Position numbers and translations under genes: made by a program
In this document: positions 1-8,552 of the stretch, piece by piece
Layout of the letters: each line of letters starts with the position of its first letter
How positions within the stretch are numbered: position 1 is the first letter of the stretch
The notes under the pieces: generated by a model
The model's database searches: none
Told to the model about the DNA's origin: nothing
What the model saw: the letters and a program-made list of their open reading frames with translations, nothing else
Assembly: GCA_035279705.1 (NCBI GenBank)
Contig: DATEHG010000056.1
Location: 1-16,004, forward strand
Direction of reading: 5' to 3'
From: DATEHG01 sp035279705
GTDB lineage: Bacteria; Gemmatimonadota; Gemmatimonadetes; Gemmatimonadales; GWC2-71-9
DNA: 16,004 bases

Positions 1-2064
1 CGAGGTGAGCTTGCCGATCGGCGCCGGAATGCCGAGTTCCTTGCCCGGGGGCAGGTACTTCTGGCGGATCATCTGGCGCCGCGCCTCGGAGACCTGGTCC
101 GCCCGGTTGATCCACTTCTGGATTTCGATATCGTACCGCCCCAGCACGTTCTCGATCCAGTACGGCCGGTTCTCGGCGCGCCAGGCCTTCTCGTACAGCT
201 CGCGGGTGAGCATGTAGCCATCGCGGATGTCCTGCATCCGCCCGTTCACCTGGCTGATCTCGAGCAGCTTGTCCGCCGCGTAGCTCGTTCCGACGGAATC
301 TCCGGCCTCGGCGTAGAGCCGGGCAATCTCCTCGGCGAACTGGTACTTCATCCCCATCACATCAATGCGGCGGGCGCCGAGTTCGAGGGCGTCGAGCGCG
401 TCGGCCTGCTCGAGGGGACCCTCCGCCCGTGCCCTGGCCACATCCACCAGCGCCTGCTCGGCGTGGAGCCGGAGCTCGCGCACGATCGGCATGATGGCTT
501 CCGTCACGCCGCGGCCGCGATCGCTCCAGGCATCGATCCAGAAGAGGCCGTTGCTGGCGCTGCCGAGGTCGGCCTTCTGCAGCAGGGCGTGGGCGGCGAT
601 CAATTCTTCCTGTGCGCTCTCGATCCCGCCGGTTGTGTCGCCGTGGAAGACAGGCCCGAAGTCGTGCTGGAACCGGGCGATGTCGCTCTCGCCGGGCTGC
701 CAGCTGGCTGCGGCGCCGAAGATGACACCGTACCAGGTCTCGTTGAAGATCGCCTCGCCGTCGTCATCCCACGAGGTGTTGAGCACGCCGGTGGCCCCGC
801 CGGCCTGTCCGTCGCGGATGAAGCCCTGGATGTTGGCCAGCGCGGGCCCGAACTCGGGCCAGACCTGGTTCCAGTTGCGCACGCCGGGGGCCACCCAGGT
901 TTCCATTCCGGCATCGCGGAATGGCTTGAGGTAGCGGTCGAACTTGTCCTTCGACCAGTAGTCCCACCCCACCGCGATCATGTCGTGAGGCAGCTGGCTC
1001 ACCAGGTCTGGGCGGTTCATCGCCACATCGCCCCAGAAGAGGAAGCGGCGGCCGGTGAAGCTCAACGTGTCGGCAATACGCCGGAGGAAGTCGAGGTAGA
1101 CGGGTCCGATGCCGCGCTCCACCACTTCCTGCCGGGTTCGTCCCTTCCCCAGCTCGAACGTCTCGTCGGCGCCGAGGTGGATGAACTTGCCGGGGAAGAG
1201 GGAGTCGATCTCGAGGAACCAGCGGCGGATGAGCGGCAGGGTCGCCGAGTCGCCGGGAGCGAGGACGTGCCCGTGCTCTGTCTCACCCAGCGGCGCGTAG
1301 GTCTCGTGCTTGAGCACGTGGTGCAGATGGCCGAACGCCTCCTGCTCCGGAATGACCTCGATGTGGAGCTGGCGGGCATAGGCCACGAGCGCCTTGACGT
1401 CTTCCCGGCTCATCGCCCCTCCCGGTGGCGCGATCAGCGGATCGGAGGCGTAGGCCAGGGTATGCTCGAAGTACGGCGAATAGACGTTGAGCTTGTAGGC
1501 GGCAAAGGTGCGCAGCTGCTGCTTCTGGAACTCGAGGGTCGGGACGGGGCCGCGGGACAGGTCGTCATGGAAGCCGCGCCAGCGCATCGCGGGCCAGTCC
1601 GCGATGACCGCGCCGCGCAATGTGGCGGCACGCCCCCGCCCGACGATGAGCTGCTTGAGCGTCTGGACGCCATAGAAGACGCCGGCCGCCGTCGCCCCGA
1701 TGATGGTGATCCGGCCCTTCTCCGCCGCGAGCCAGTAGCCCTCGGCGTGGTGGGTCGAGTCGCGGAAGAATTCCACCGCCGCCTTGAACGGGGCGGCCGA
1801 GGTGGTGCCCGCGCGCAGCAGGGTGAGCACCGGGCCCTTTCCGGTGCCGGTTCGGATCCCGCGTTCCTTGAGCAGGGCCGCCAGGTCGCCGGCGGCAAAG
1901 CGGTCCTCGGTGTTGGCTGAAGGCGCGATCGTGAGTCCCCCGGCGAGCGGTATCGCCGCCCGGGCTTCGAATTGCCGCGGGGCGGGGAGAAGGCCGGTCT
2001 GGCCGGCGGCCGGCCGCGACATCGCCGGCAGCAGCGCCAGGGCAAGGAGCAGGCGGAGATTCAC
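1..2064 (-). CDS. Secreted family 20 glycoside hydrolase (beta-N-acetylhexosaminidase type), partial at 3' end
   Basis: The reading frame is open from a GTG at 2064 to the window edge (688 codons, no stop), so the C-terminus is missing. Residues 1-21 form a signal peptide (Leu/Ala-rich core ending PAAGQ), so the enzyme is exported. Residues about 25-150 match the N-terminal GH20b-like domain (GYWLAAEKGRITI). The catalytic barrel follows from about residue 160, with RWRGFHDDLSRG, IEVIPEQEAFGH near 235-246, and HLGADE at 296-301, where D300-E301 is the Asp-Glu pair used by GH20 enzymes in substrate-assisted hydrolysis of terminal or internal N-acetylhexosamine links. The helical region after about residue 530 is unassigned. 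The GTG is preferred because GAGG lies 6 nt upstream; a start at Met15 would destroy the signal peptide. It lies 8 nt after the upstream response-regulator gene and is the last visible gene of the operon. The family call is firm; the substrate is not known. Confidence 0.88.
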   Translation of the reverse strand, partial: MNLRLLLALALLPAMSRPAAGQTGLLPAPRQFEARAAIPLAGGLTIAPSANTEDRFAAGDLAALLKERGIRTGTGKGPVLTLLRAGTTSAAPFKAAVEFFRDSTHHAEGYWLAAEKGRITIIGATAAGVFYGVQTLKQLIVGRGRAATLRGAVIADWPAMRWRGFHDDLSRGPVPTLEFQKQQLRTFAAYKLNVYSPYFEHTLAYASDPLIAPPGGAMSREDVKALVAYARQLHIEVIPEQEAFGHLHHVLKHETYAPLGETEHGHVLAPGDSATLPLIRRWFLEIDSLFPGKFIHLGADETFELGKGRTRQEVVERGIGPVYLDFLRRIADTLSFTGRRFLFWGDVAMNRPDLVSQLPHDMIAVGWDYWSKDKFDRYLKPFRDAGMETWVAPGVRNWNQVWPEFGPALANIQGFIRDGQAGGATGVLNTSWDDDGEAIFNETWYGVIFGAAASWQPGESDIARFQHDFGPVFHGDTTGGIESAQEELIAAHALLQKADLGSASNGLFWIDAWSDRGRGVTEAIMPIVRELRLHAEQALVDVARARAEGPLEQADALDALELGARRIDVMGMKYQFAEEIARLYAEAGDSVGTSYAADKLLEISQVNGRMQDIRDGYMLTRELYEKAWRAENRPYWIENVLGRYDIEIQKWINRADQVSEARRQMIRQKYLPPGKELGIPAPIGKLTS

Positions 2065-2070
2065 GACTGA

Positions 2071-2074
2071 CCTC
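2071..2074 (-). promoter_or_regulatory. Shine-Dalgarno of the GH20 gene
   Basis: GAGG on the minus strand sits 6 nt before the GTG at 2064 and overlaps the TGA stop of the upstream gene (CTGAGG). This supports the GTG start and translational coupling between the two genes. Confidence 0.6.
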
Positions 2075-3125
2075 AGCGGGAGGTGACGGCGAGGAGATCG
2101 CTGGTGAAGGTGCCGGGGTCGAAGGGGAGGCGGACGACATGATCCGCGCCCGCCTTGAGTGCGGCGGTGCCGTCCCCCGCCACGAACGCCACCAGGCAGG
2201 GCCGCGGCCCGGTGAGGGGCCCGAGCGTGTACCCGCCAAGCGGATGGGTGCCGGCATTTCCGTCGGTGCCGGCCACGAGCAGCAGCGACACGTCGGGCGT
2301 GGCGGCGGCGGCCTTGAGCGCGGGCACATCCGCCATCCGCTCCGGCCGGTAGCCGGCGTGACGCAGCAGGGAGGTCACCACGCGCGCGATGTCCTCATCC
2401 GGCAGGTGGAGCAGGGCGCGGCCCCGGTACGCCGGCGTGGGATTGGTGCGCCGCGAGAGGTCGATCATCTTGACCCCGTCGAGATAGTCCTCGGTCTTGT
2501 CGTGCCGGAGGGTGCGGGCCCGCTCCACGATCTCGGAAATGCGCTGCAGGGCCGTCTTCATGGTTTCCGCCGACTCCAGCTGCGCCGGGCTGAGCGGCCC
2601 GGCCGCCCGGAGCATTTCCAGCTCGGCAAAGGCGACCATCAGCGGATTGTTGAGCGCGTGGTGCAGCGACACGTTCATCTCGCCGATCGCCGCCAGCCGC
2701 TCGGCGTGCACCAGGTCCCGCTCGGCGGCGGCCAGCGCCTCACGCAGGGCGCGATGGCGGCGGACCCGCTCGATGACCTGTGGGAGCAGTTCACCCAGCG
2801 AGGCGTCCTTGATCAGGTAGTCCTCCGCCCCGGCCCGGAGCGCCCCGGCGGCCAGCGTCTCGCTGCCATGGGCGGTCACGATGATGATGGCCGGCCGGGC
2901 GGACCGGGCCCGGATGGCGGGGATGAGCTCCAGGCCGTTGGTGTCGGGGAGGTGATAGTCGAGCAGGATCAGGTCGTGATGCGGAGCCGCCGTCAGCGCG
3001 GCCGCCCCGGTGGCCGCCGTGCGCGGCACCGGCCATCCCGCCTCCGTGACCAGCGCGGCCAGGAGCCGCGAGGTGGCGGGATCGTCGTCGACGACGAGAA
3101 CCTGCAGGTGACCGTGATCAGGCAC
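2073..3125 (-). CDS. Receiver / histidine-phosphotransfer-like / degenerate receiver protein
   Basis: A 350-residue signalling protein. Residues 7-125 are a complete receiver domain: acidic pocket D13/D14, phospho-acceptor D56 (LLDYHLPD), T84 and K106. A linker helix leads to a DHp-like segment (ERLAAIGEMNVSLHHALNNPL, split here as ERLAAIGEM and SLHHALNNPL) with candidate phosphorylatable H156 and helical pairing to about 210. No N, G1 or G2 boxes of a HATPase domain follow. Instead, residues 236-350 look like a second receiver fold in which the acceptor Asp is not evident and the conserved Lys is Arg (VVRLPFDP). The protein probably receives or passes phosphate rather than making it. The start is the GTG at 3125: GGAGG lies 6 nt before it, and the longer frame from 3188 would add 21 Arg/Pro-rich residues that only shadow the glycosyltransferase end. 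It overlaps that gene by 8 nt. The partner kinase is not in the window. Confidence 0.85.
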   Translation of the reverse strand: MPDHGHLQVLVVDDDPATSRLLAALVTEAGWPVPRTAATGAAALTAAPHHDLILLDYHLPDTNGLELIPAIRARSARPAIIIVTAHGSETLAAGALRAGAEDYLIKDASLGELLPQVIERVRRHRALREALAAAERDLVHAERLAAIGEMNVSLHHALNNPLMVAFAELEMLRAAGPLSPAQLESAETMKTALQRISEIVERARTLRHDKTEDYLDGVKMIDLSRRTNPTPAYRGRALLHLPDEDIARVVTSLLRHAGYRPERMADVPALKAAAATPDVSLLLVAGTDGNAGTHPLGGYTLGPLTGPRPCLVAFVAGDGTAALKAGADHVVRLPFDPGTFTSDLLAVTSR

Positions 3126-4674
3126 GGATGGCCTCCGGCGCCTTGGTGAATCCGACCCGGGCAAATTTCTCCCAGGTTTTCTTGCCACGCCACGCGTCCC
3201 ACAACCCGCGGAGCCGCCACCAGAGTGTGAGCTGGCGGTAGCCGAAGTTTTCGATCACGCCGTAGAGCAGCAGCACCAGCACGTCCCGCTTGCGGGCGAA
3301 TGGCAGCAGCCCCTCCTGCCGCCGGTCAGTCAGGCCGGTGCGGAAGCGCCAGGCGCCCACCAGCACGGCAAAGATGTTCACCAGCGTGCCCCAGCCGACT
3401 GCCACGAGGAGAAAGCCACCTGCAAAGCCCCACTCGATGACCTTGCCCTCGAGGCCGATTTCGAGGCCCAGGAATACGACGACCGAAACGTAGCCCATCA
3501 ACTCAATGATGGGGCCAAGGTATTCGAACGCCCAGAACATCGGCAAGGCAAACCACCCGATCCGGCCGTACTTGCGGCGGAACAGCATTTCCCGGTGATA
3601 GTAGAGCGATTCGCGGAGGCCGCGGTACCAGCGGCCGCGCTGCTTGCGCAGGGAATCGAGGTTCTCGGGCACCTCCGTCCAGGCCACCGGCAGCGGCATG
3701 AACGCCACCCGCCGCTCCCGGAGCTTGTCGCGCACGAAGCGGTGCAGCCGGATGATGATCTCCATGTCCTCGCAGACTGTGCCCACGCGGGCGCCCACGT
3801 ACTCGAGCGCGATCTTCGATTCGACGAACGGCGTGAGGTAGCCGCCGCAGCGGATGACGGCCTCCTTCTCGAAGACCGCGAAGACACCCGAGAGAATCAG
3901 CACCGTGCCGATCCGGTCCAGGCCGGTGCGTCCGGTGGTGAACGAGCGCAGGTATTCCACCATCTGGAACCGGGCCAGCGGGTGCGAGGGGAGTCCGACG
4001 CTGACGATCCGGCCGTGCCGGATCACGCACCCGTTGGCGATGGCCACCTGGCCTCCGGCCGCCACCACCCGGGGATCCTCCTGGAGGATCCGCATCATTT
4101 CCTTGAGGGCCCGCGGTTCCAGGATGCTGTCCGCGTCGAGTGAAATGAAGTAGGGGCACGTGGACGCGTTAATCCCGGCATTCAGGGCGTCGGCCTTGCC
4201 GGCGTTTTCCTTGTCGATGACGGTGAGCCGGGCCACGTGCCCGGGCAGGGCAATGGCGGACTCGTACATCCCTCGCACCCGGGCGGTGCCGATCGCCTCG
4301 CGATACGGGACATCGCTCCGGCGGAGGCGGAAGGCCTGCTTGAGCACTTCGAGTGTCCGGTCCTTCGACCCGTCGTTCACCACCACCACCTCGAACCTCG
4401 GGTAATCGCAGCCGAGCAGGTTGGTGATGCTGTCGACGATGGTGACTTCCTCGTTGTACGCCGGGACGATCATGGTGATCGGCTTGGTCGAGTCGCTCCC
4501 GTCGATCAGATCGAGGTCGTCGACGAAATGCGTCGCGACACTCCGGCGCACCTGCCGCGCCGAGAGGGCGACCAGGATCATCGTATAGAGGTTGTAGGCC
4601 GCGACGTACCCGATCAGCAGCGCCTGGACGACGCCACCGAGCATCAGGGTCCACCCGGTGACCTTGTCGAGCAT
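3118..4674 (-). CDS. Processive family 2 glycosyltransferase, membrane-bound (PgaC/NodC/hyaluronan-synthase-like)
   Basis: A 518-residue inner-membrane polysaccharide synthase candidate. One membrane segment lies at about 8-37. The cytoplasmic GT-A domain spans about 65-355 with PAYNEE (71-76), NDGSKD (100-105), the metal-binding DAD (180-182), the catalytic-base ED (302-303) and QRGRW (345-349). The last is the Q(Q/R)xRW signature of processive enzymes such as cellulose, chitin, hyaluronan and poly-GlcNAc synthases. Further hydrophobic segments lie at about 374-405, 415-443 and 463-475. No PilZ domain is visible, so any c-di-GMP control would be indirect. The ATG overlaps the HEAT-gene stop (TGATG, 1 nt), and no Shine-Dalgarno is seen, so translation is probably coupled. 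The donor sugar cannot be read from sequence; the adjacent GH20 gene makes an N-acetylhexosamine polymer a reasonable guess. Confidence 0.9.
   Translation of the reverse strand: MLDKVTGWTLMLGGVVQALLIGYVAAYNLYTMILVALSARQVRRSVATHFVDDLDLIDGSDSTKPITMIVPAYNEEVTIVDSITNLLGCDYPRFEVVVVNDGSKDRTLEVLKQAFRLRRSDVPYREAIGTARVRGMYESAIALPGHVARLTVIDKENAGKADALNAGINASTCPYFISLDADSILEPRALKEMMRILQEDPRVVAAGGQVAIANGCVIRHGRIVSVGLPSHPLARFQMVEYLRSFTTGRTGLDRIGTVLILSGVFAVFEKEAVIRCGGYLTPFVESKIALEYVGARVGTVCEDMEIIIRLHRFVRDKLRERRVAFMPLPVAWTEVPENLDSLRKQRGRWYRGLRESLYYHREMLFRRKYGRIGWFALPMFWAFEYLGPIIELMGYVSVVVFLGLEIGLEGKVIEWGFAGGFLLVAVGWGTLVNIFAVLVGAWRFRTGLTDRRQEGLLPFARKRDVLVLLLYGVIENFGYRQLTLWWRLRGLWDAWRGKKTWEKFARVGFTKAPEAIRA
3132..3136 (-). 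promoter_or_regulatory. Start-deciding ribosome binding site (GGAGG) inside the glycosyltransferase 3' end
   Basis: GGAGG on the minus strand followed by a 6-nt spacer and GTG at 3125. It lies inside the last codons of the glycosyltransferase gene and fixes the response-regulator start at 3125 rather than 3188. Confidence 0.65.
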
Positions 4675-7600
4675 CAGGCGGCGGCGCCCCAGGCCAGCAG
4701 CCGGGTGATCGCCTGGCGGATGGAGGGTTCCGGGTCCCGGGTGGCGAGCTCGCGGGCCAGCGGATCGTTGATCACGGCCAGCGCCAGCACGGCCACCTGG
4801 CGGCGACCGAGATCGGGTTCGCTCTCCGCAATGCGCCGGAGCGCCATTGAATCGGTCTCCCGGCGGATTGCCGCTTCGGCGTCGCTCCGGTTTACCGTGC
4901 CCGCCGGCGGCGCCTCCGTGGTGTCTCCGCGCAGCAGGCGGGCCACCCAGGCGGCGGCGCGCACCTGTTCATCGGGATCCTGTTCCAGCTCCCGGAGCCG
5001 CGGACCCGCCGGCCCCGCGGCCATGCCGAGCGCCAGATCCGCGCGGATTTCCGGAGCGGGATCGGCGTGCATCGCGATCGCTGTGGGCCAGCGGGCACCG
5101 ACGAGGCAGACCCGGAGTGCCGCCCCGCGAACCGCGACCGCAGGATCGCGCGTCAGCGCTGTCAGCGTATCGTCCGCGATCAGTTCGGGCCGGGCAATCC
5201 AGAGCTGGAGCAGCGCCTGGCGCACCGCCGGCGCGCGGTCCCGGGCAAAGGCCAGCAGCACCCCGCGGCCGAGGTCCGGATGGTGGATGTAGCGCGCGAC
5301 GCGGGTGATCAGCACCACCTCCTCGCCATCGAGTGCCAGCCCCATGAGCAGGTCCACGAACACCGGAAATGCCGCCTCGGCCTGGGCCGCCACGGCCTGC
5401 AGCGTGGGCACGTCGTCGTCCGACCGGAGGGCACGGATCAGGAGGGGAAGTGAGCGGTCGGGCGCCACGCGAGTCAGGAGCGTCACCGCCGTGCGGCGGA
5501 CACTCGCATGCGGATCTCCCAGGGCCCGTGCGGTGACGAGCAGCAATTCATCGGTGTCGAGCATGCTGCCGACGGCGGCGAGCGCCGCGGCTCGCACCTC
5601 GGGCGAGGGGTCGCTGCGCACCACCCGGAGCAGCGCGGCCTGGCCCTGCTCGCCCTGGAATGCGCGCAGGCCGGCGACCAATCGCACCCGGGCCTCCGGC
5701 GCCAGCGCTCCGCGCATGCCCTCGGCCAGCACCTGTTCCATCGCGTTCCGGGTCGCGGAGCCGAGCGCCCGGAGCTCGACGTGGCGAGTCTCGCGCAGTC
5801 GTTCCGCCAGCCGCTGGTATTCCGGGTCGAGGCTCATCCGGGCGGTCAGCAGCTCGCGGAGCGCCGAGTCGTCGGCCATCTCGACCACCTGGGCTACCAT
5901 GCTCTCCTGTTCGTAGGCCCCGAGCGCCAGCACTGCGGCGGCGCGGACCGCCAGCGCCTCCGCGGTCCGGCAGGCGCGGAGCAGCGAGACCTCACCGCCG
6001 GCCAGCCTGAACCATCCGACCGCCAGCGCGGCCCGCTCGCGCACCAGCTCGGAGGGATCCTCGGTCAGCATGGCCAGGAGGCGGGGTCCCGGGGCGCTGC
6101 GCCCCATCCGTACCAGCGCGTTGATCGCGGCCGACCGGACCGTTTCATCCGGATCGTCGAGGCCCGAGTCCACCAGGGCCGCCGCGCTCTCACCACCGTG
6201 CTCGGAGAGCGCGACGGCCGCGGCCCCGCGCACTTCGGGAGCGGGATCGCGGTAGAGGCGACCGAGACATTCGGCGGCAACGGGGCTGGTGATGGTGGAG
6301 AGGGTCTTGACGACGCTCAGGCGGCTCGGCACATCCCCGCGCTCGAGCAGGATGTCGATCAACCCGGGCACCTCGGTAACGCGGATGCGTGCCACGGCCT
6401 CGGCAATGGCCTGGTGGAGCGCCGGTCCTGCGTCGCGGAAGGTGCGGAGCAGCACCGGCAGCGATTCCGGCGTGCCGACGACGCGGAGCGCCCGGGCGCC
6501 CGCCAGCTGGACGTCCGGCACGCTGTCGGAAAGGAGCTGCACCAGCGCGGCCTCGGTGCCGGGCCACCGTCCCGCGGCGACACCCTCCGCCGCCGCCTGG
6601 CGCACCCCGGGATCGGGGTCGCGGAGCAGCTCCTGCATCTCGGCGGTGACCCCCTCCGCCCGGATGTAGCCCAGCGCCCGCGCGGTCGCGGCGCGCACCG
6701 CCGGATCGAAGTCGGTCGTGCGGGGCCTGAGTGTGGCGCCGAGTGCGGCGTCGCCGAGGTCGCCGAGCAAAGCGGTGGCGGCGGTGCGGACCGCATCAAC
6801 GGGATCGGCCAGGTGCTCGAGCGCCACCGGCACCGCCCGGGTCTCGCCGCAGAGGCGCAGCACGTCGAGCGACGCAGCCCGCACCGCGCCATCGTCGTCC
6901 TGACGGGCCAGTTCGATCAGCTCATCGGGAAGATCGCGGCGGCCGGTGGTGCGGATCGCGTCCACCACGGCACGGCGCACCTCGGCGCTCGGGTGGTGGA
7001 GCTGTTCGGCCAGGAACTCGCGGGCACTGGCAGCCGCGAACCGGGCGAGCAGCTCGTGCATTTCATTCGTCGCCGTGCCATCCGCAATCGCGTCCATCAG
7101 CCGCTTCGCCACGCCCAGCCGCTCGACGGCGACCGCCGCGCGGACGCGGATCTCGGGGTCGGGGTCCGCCAGCGCCAGCGTGAGCGGCTGCTCGGCGTCG
7201 GGGCCGATGCGCTCCAGCGCCTCGACGCTGCGCATCCGGACCCACCAGGCGGGATCGCCCAGGGCGCGGACCAGGTGATCGACAACTTCGCTGTCGGCGA
7301 ACTGACCGAGGGCGCCGGCGATGCGGGCGCGGACAAAGGGCGCGGGGTCGGTGAGCAGGTGGTCGAGCAGGTACGCGATGGCCCGGCGATCCCCCAGACG
7401 GCCCAGGGCTCCGGCCGCCTTGGCGCGCACTTCGACGTCCAGATCGCCCAGCGCGCGCGCCAGCGCGGGGAAGGCGCGGGCGGCCTTCAGCTCGCCGAGG
7501 ATGTTCGCCGCCCACGCGCGGGCCGGATGCCGGATGTTCTCCTCGAGAAAGGCGATCATCGGATCCACCACGAGCGCGCCGTGCCGGACCAGGATGTCGG

Positions 7601-8168
7601 AGATCCGGGGTGCCAGCCACGCCTCCGTGTCGCGCAGGGCGTCCACCAGCGGCGGCACGGCGCGCGGGTCGCCGATCCGCGCCAGGGCCCGCAGCGCAAT
7701 TTCCCGGACGTCGGCATCCTCGATACGGGTGGCCTGGACGGTCTCCAGCAGCACCGGCACCGCCTTGGCATTGCCCACCCGGCCCAGCAGCTCCGCCGCC
7801 AGGGCGCGGTCCCGCCACTTCCGCGCGCCGCGCAGCTTGCCGATGTACTTGTCGACGAGACCGAGGCGGTCGTAGGTATCGAGCAGCCATTCGGGCCGGT
7901 CGGACATGCCGCGGGCCTGCTCCTCGAGCACCGCTTCGAGGGCCTCGAAGTCCTTGAGGGTGCCCGCCTGGTGCATCGCGGGTGCGAGCAGGGCATGCTC
8001 GCGGCTGGCCAATCCGTCCACCAGGCCGCGGTAGACACCTTTGCGCGCCTCGAGGCGGCGTTCCAGCCGGGTCAGCCACGCCGAGTAGCCCAGCCACGCC
8101 AGGACGCCCAGGACGCCGGCGCCGAAAATCGCCCCGGAGCCGTCGAGGATGATCTGGAGCCCGTTCAC
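4674..8168 (-). CDS. Giant membrane-anchored HEAT-repeat protein
   Basis: A 1164-residue protein that begins with a short periplasmic or N-terminal tail and one hydrophobic segment at about 12-32 (IFGAGVLGVLAWLGYSAW), followed by a basic stretch (RLERRLEARK), which predicts a cytoplasmic body. From about residue 105 to the end it is a run of roughly 30-residue helical pairs of the HEAT / PBS-lyase-like type, with the recurring pattern D(P)xxxVRxxAxxALxxLG (for example DPSPEVRAAALAAVGS and DPAPEVRGAAAVALSE). I see no catalytic motif, so a scaffold role is likely. The GTG start at 8168 overlaps the receiver gene stop by 4 nt (GTGA), and the stop overlaps the glycosyltransferase start by 1 nt. 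Such tight coupling suggests the three products are made together and may form a complex with the synthase. HEAT assignment is firm; partners are inference. Confidence 0.88.
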   Translation of the reverse strand: MNGLQIILDGSGAIFGAGVLGVLAWLGYSAWLTRLERRLEARKGVYRGLVDGLASREHALLAPAMHQAGTLKDFEALEAVLEEQARGMSDRPEWLLDTYDRLGLVDKYIGKLRGARKWRDRALAAELLGRVGNAKAVPVLLETVQATRIEDADVREIALRALARIGDPRAVPPLVDALRDTEAWLAPRISDILVRHGALVVDPMIAFLEENIRHPARAWAANILGELKAARAFPALARALGDLDVEVRAKAAGALGRLGDRRAIAYLLDHLLTDPAPFVRARIAGALGQFADSEVVDHLVRALGDPAWWVRMRSVEALERIGPDAEQPLTLALADPDPEIRVRAAVAVERLGVAKRLMDAIADGTATNEMHELLARFAAASAREFLAEQLHHPSAEVRRAVVDAIRTTGRRDLPDELIELARQDDDGAVRAASLDVLRLCGETRAVPVALEHLADPVDAVRTAATALLGDLGDAALGATLRPRTTDFDPAVRAATARALGYIRAEGVTAEMQELLRDPDPGVRQAAAEGVAAGRWPGTEAALVQLLSDSVPDVQLAGARALRVVGTPESLPVLLRTFRDAGPALHQAIAEAVARIRVTEVPGLIDILLERGDVPSRLSVVKTLSTITSPVAAECLGRLYRDPAPEVRGAAAVALSEHGGESAAALVDSGLDDPDETVRSAAINALVRMGRSAPGPRLLAMLTEDPSELVRERAALAVGWFRLAGGEVSLLRACRTAEALAVRAAAVLALGAYEQESMVAQVVEMADDSALRELLTARMSLDPEYQRLAERLRETRHVELRALGSATRNAMEQVLAEGMRGALAPEARVRLVAGLRAFQGEQGQAALLRVVRSDPSPEVRAAALAAVGSMLDTDELLLVTARALGDPHASVRRTAVTLLTRVAPDRSLPLLIRALRSDDDVPTLQAVAAQAEAAFPVFVDLLMGLALDGEEVVLITRVARYIHHPDLGRGVLLAFARDRAPAVRQALLQLWIARPELIADDTLTALTRDPAVAVRGAALRVCLVGARWPTAIAMHADPAPEIRADLALGMAAGPAGPRLRELEQDPDEQVRAAAWVARLLRGDTTEAPPAGTVNRSDAEAAIRRETDSMALRRIAESEPDLGRRQVAVLALAVINDPLARELATRDPEPSIRQAITRLLAWGAAA

Positions 8169-8536
8169 TGGTGGCCCGTGAAGCGGGCGATCTGCTCCAG
8201 CAGGCGGGGCAGATCCACCGGCTTGTGCATGAATAGGTCGGCGCCGACCTCCCCGGCCCAGAACGCATCCGCGGGCTGGTCCTTGGTGGTCAGCATGATG
8301 ACGGGAATGGCCGAGGTGGCGGGATCGGACTTGAGGGCCCGGACCGTCTGGTAGCCGTTGAGCTTCGGCATCATCACATCGCAGACGATCAGGTCGGGAC
8401 GCCGGCCGATGGCGGTCGCCACGCCGCTCTCGCCGTCGGGGGCCGTCAGCACCCGGTACCCCGAGGCGTCCAGCATCTTCTCGAGCAGCCGGCGCTGCGC
8501 GGGATCGTCTTCGATGATGAGTACCAGCGAGCCCAT
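8165..8536 (-). CDS. Single-domain CheY-like response regulator
   Basis: A 123-residue stand-alone receiver with no output domain. Conserved positions are all present: D10/D11, phospho-acceptor D53 (LIVCDVMMPKLNG), T84 and K105 (HKPVD). The ATG at 8536 gives exactly one receiver domain; the open frame reaches farther upstream but that part is Arg/Pro/Ser-rich shadow of the HD-GYP gene. It starts 16 nt after the HD-GYP stop, without a clear Shine-Dalgarno, and its TGA overlaps the HEAT gene GTG. Single receivers act by docking on a partner when phosphorylated, and the coupled HEAT scaffold is an obvious candidate partner (inference). Confidence 0.9.
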   Translation of the reverse strand: MGSLVLIIEDDPAQRRLLEKMLDASGYRVLTAPDGESGVATAIGRRPDLIVCDVMMPKLNGYQTVRALKSDPATSAIPVIMLTTKDQPADAFWAGEVGADLFMHKPVDLPRLLEQIARFTGHQ

Positions 8537-8552
8537 GAGGCGGGGCGGTCGG

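Noticed and set aside
463..1920. Plus-strand open frame of 485 codons opposite the GH20 gene
   Set aside because: The minus strand encodes an unmistakable GH20 domain with signal peptide; the plus frame has no recognisable motif.
2073..3188. Longer start (3188) for the receiver/H-box protein
   Set aside because: It adds 21 basic residues inside the glycosyltransferase gene; the GTG at 3125 has GGAGG at 6-nt spacing and begins directly before the receiver.
5508..8354. Plus-strand open frame of 948 codons opposite the HEAT gene
   Set aside because: Composition is rich in Arg, Gly, Gln, His and Ala with no domain, and it lies antisense to a clear repeat protein; open antisense frames are expected at this GC content and codon bias.
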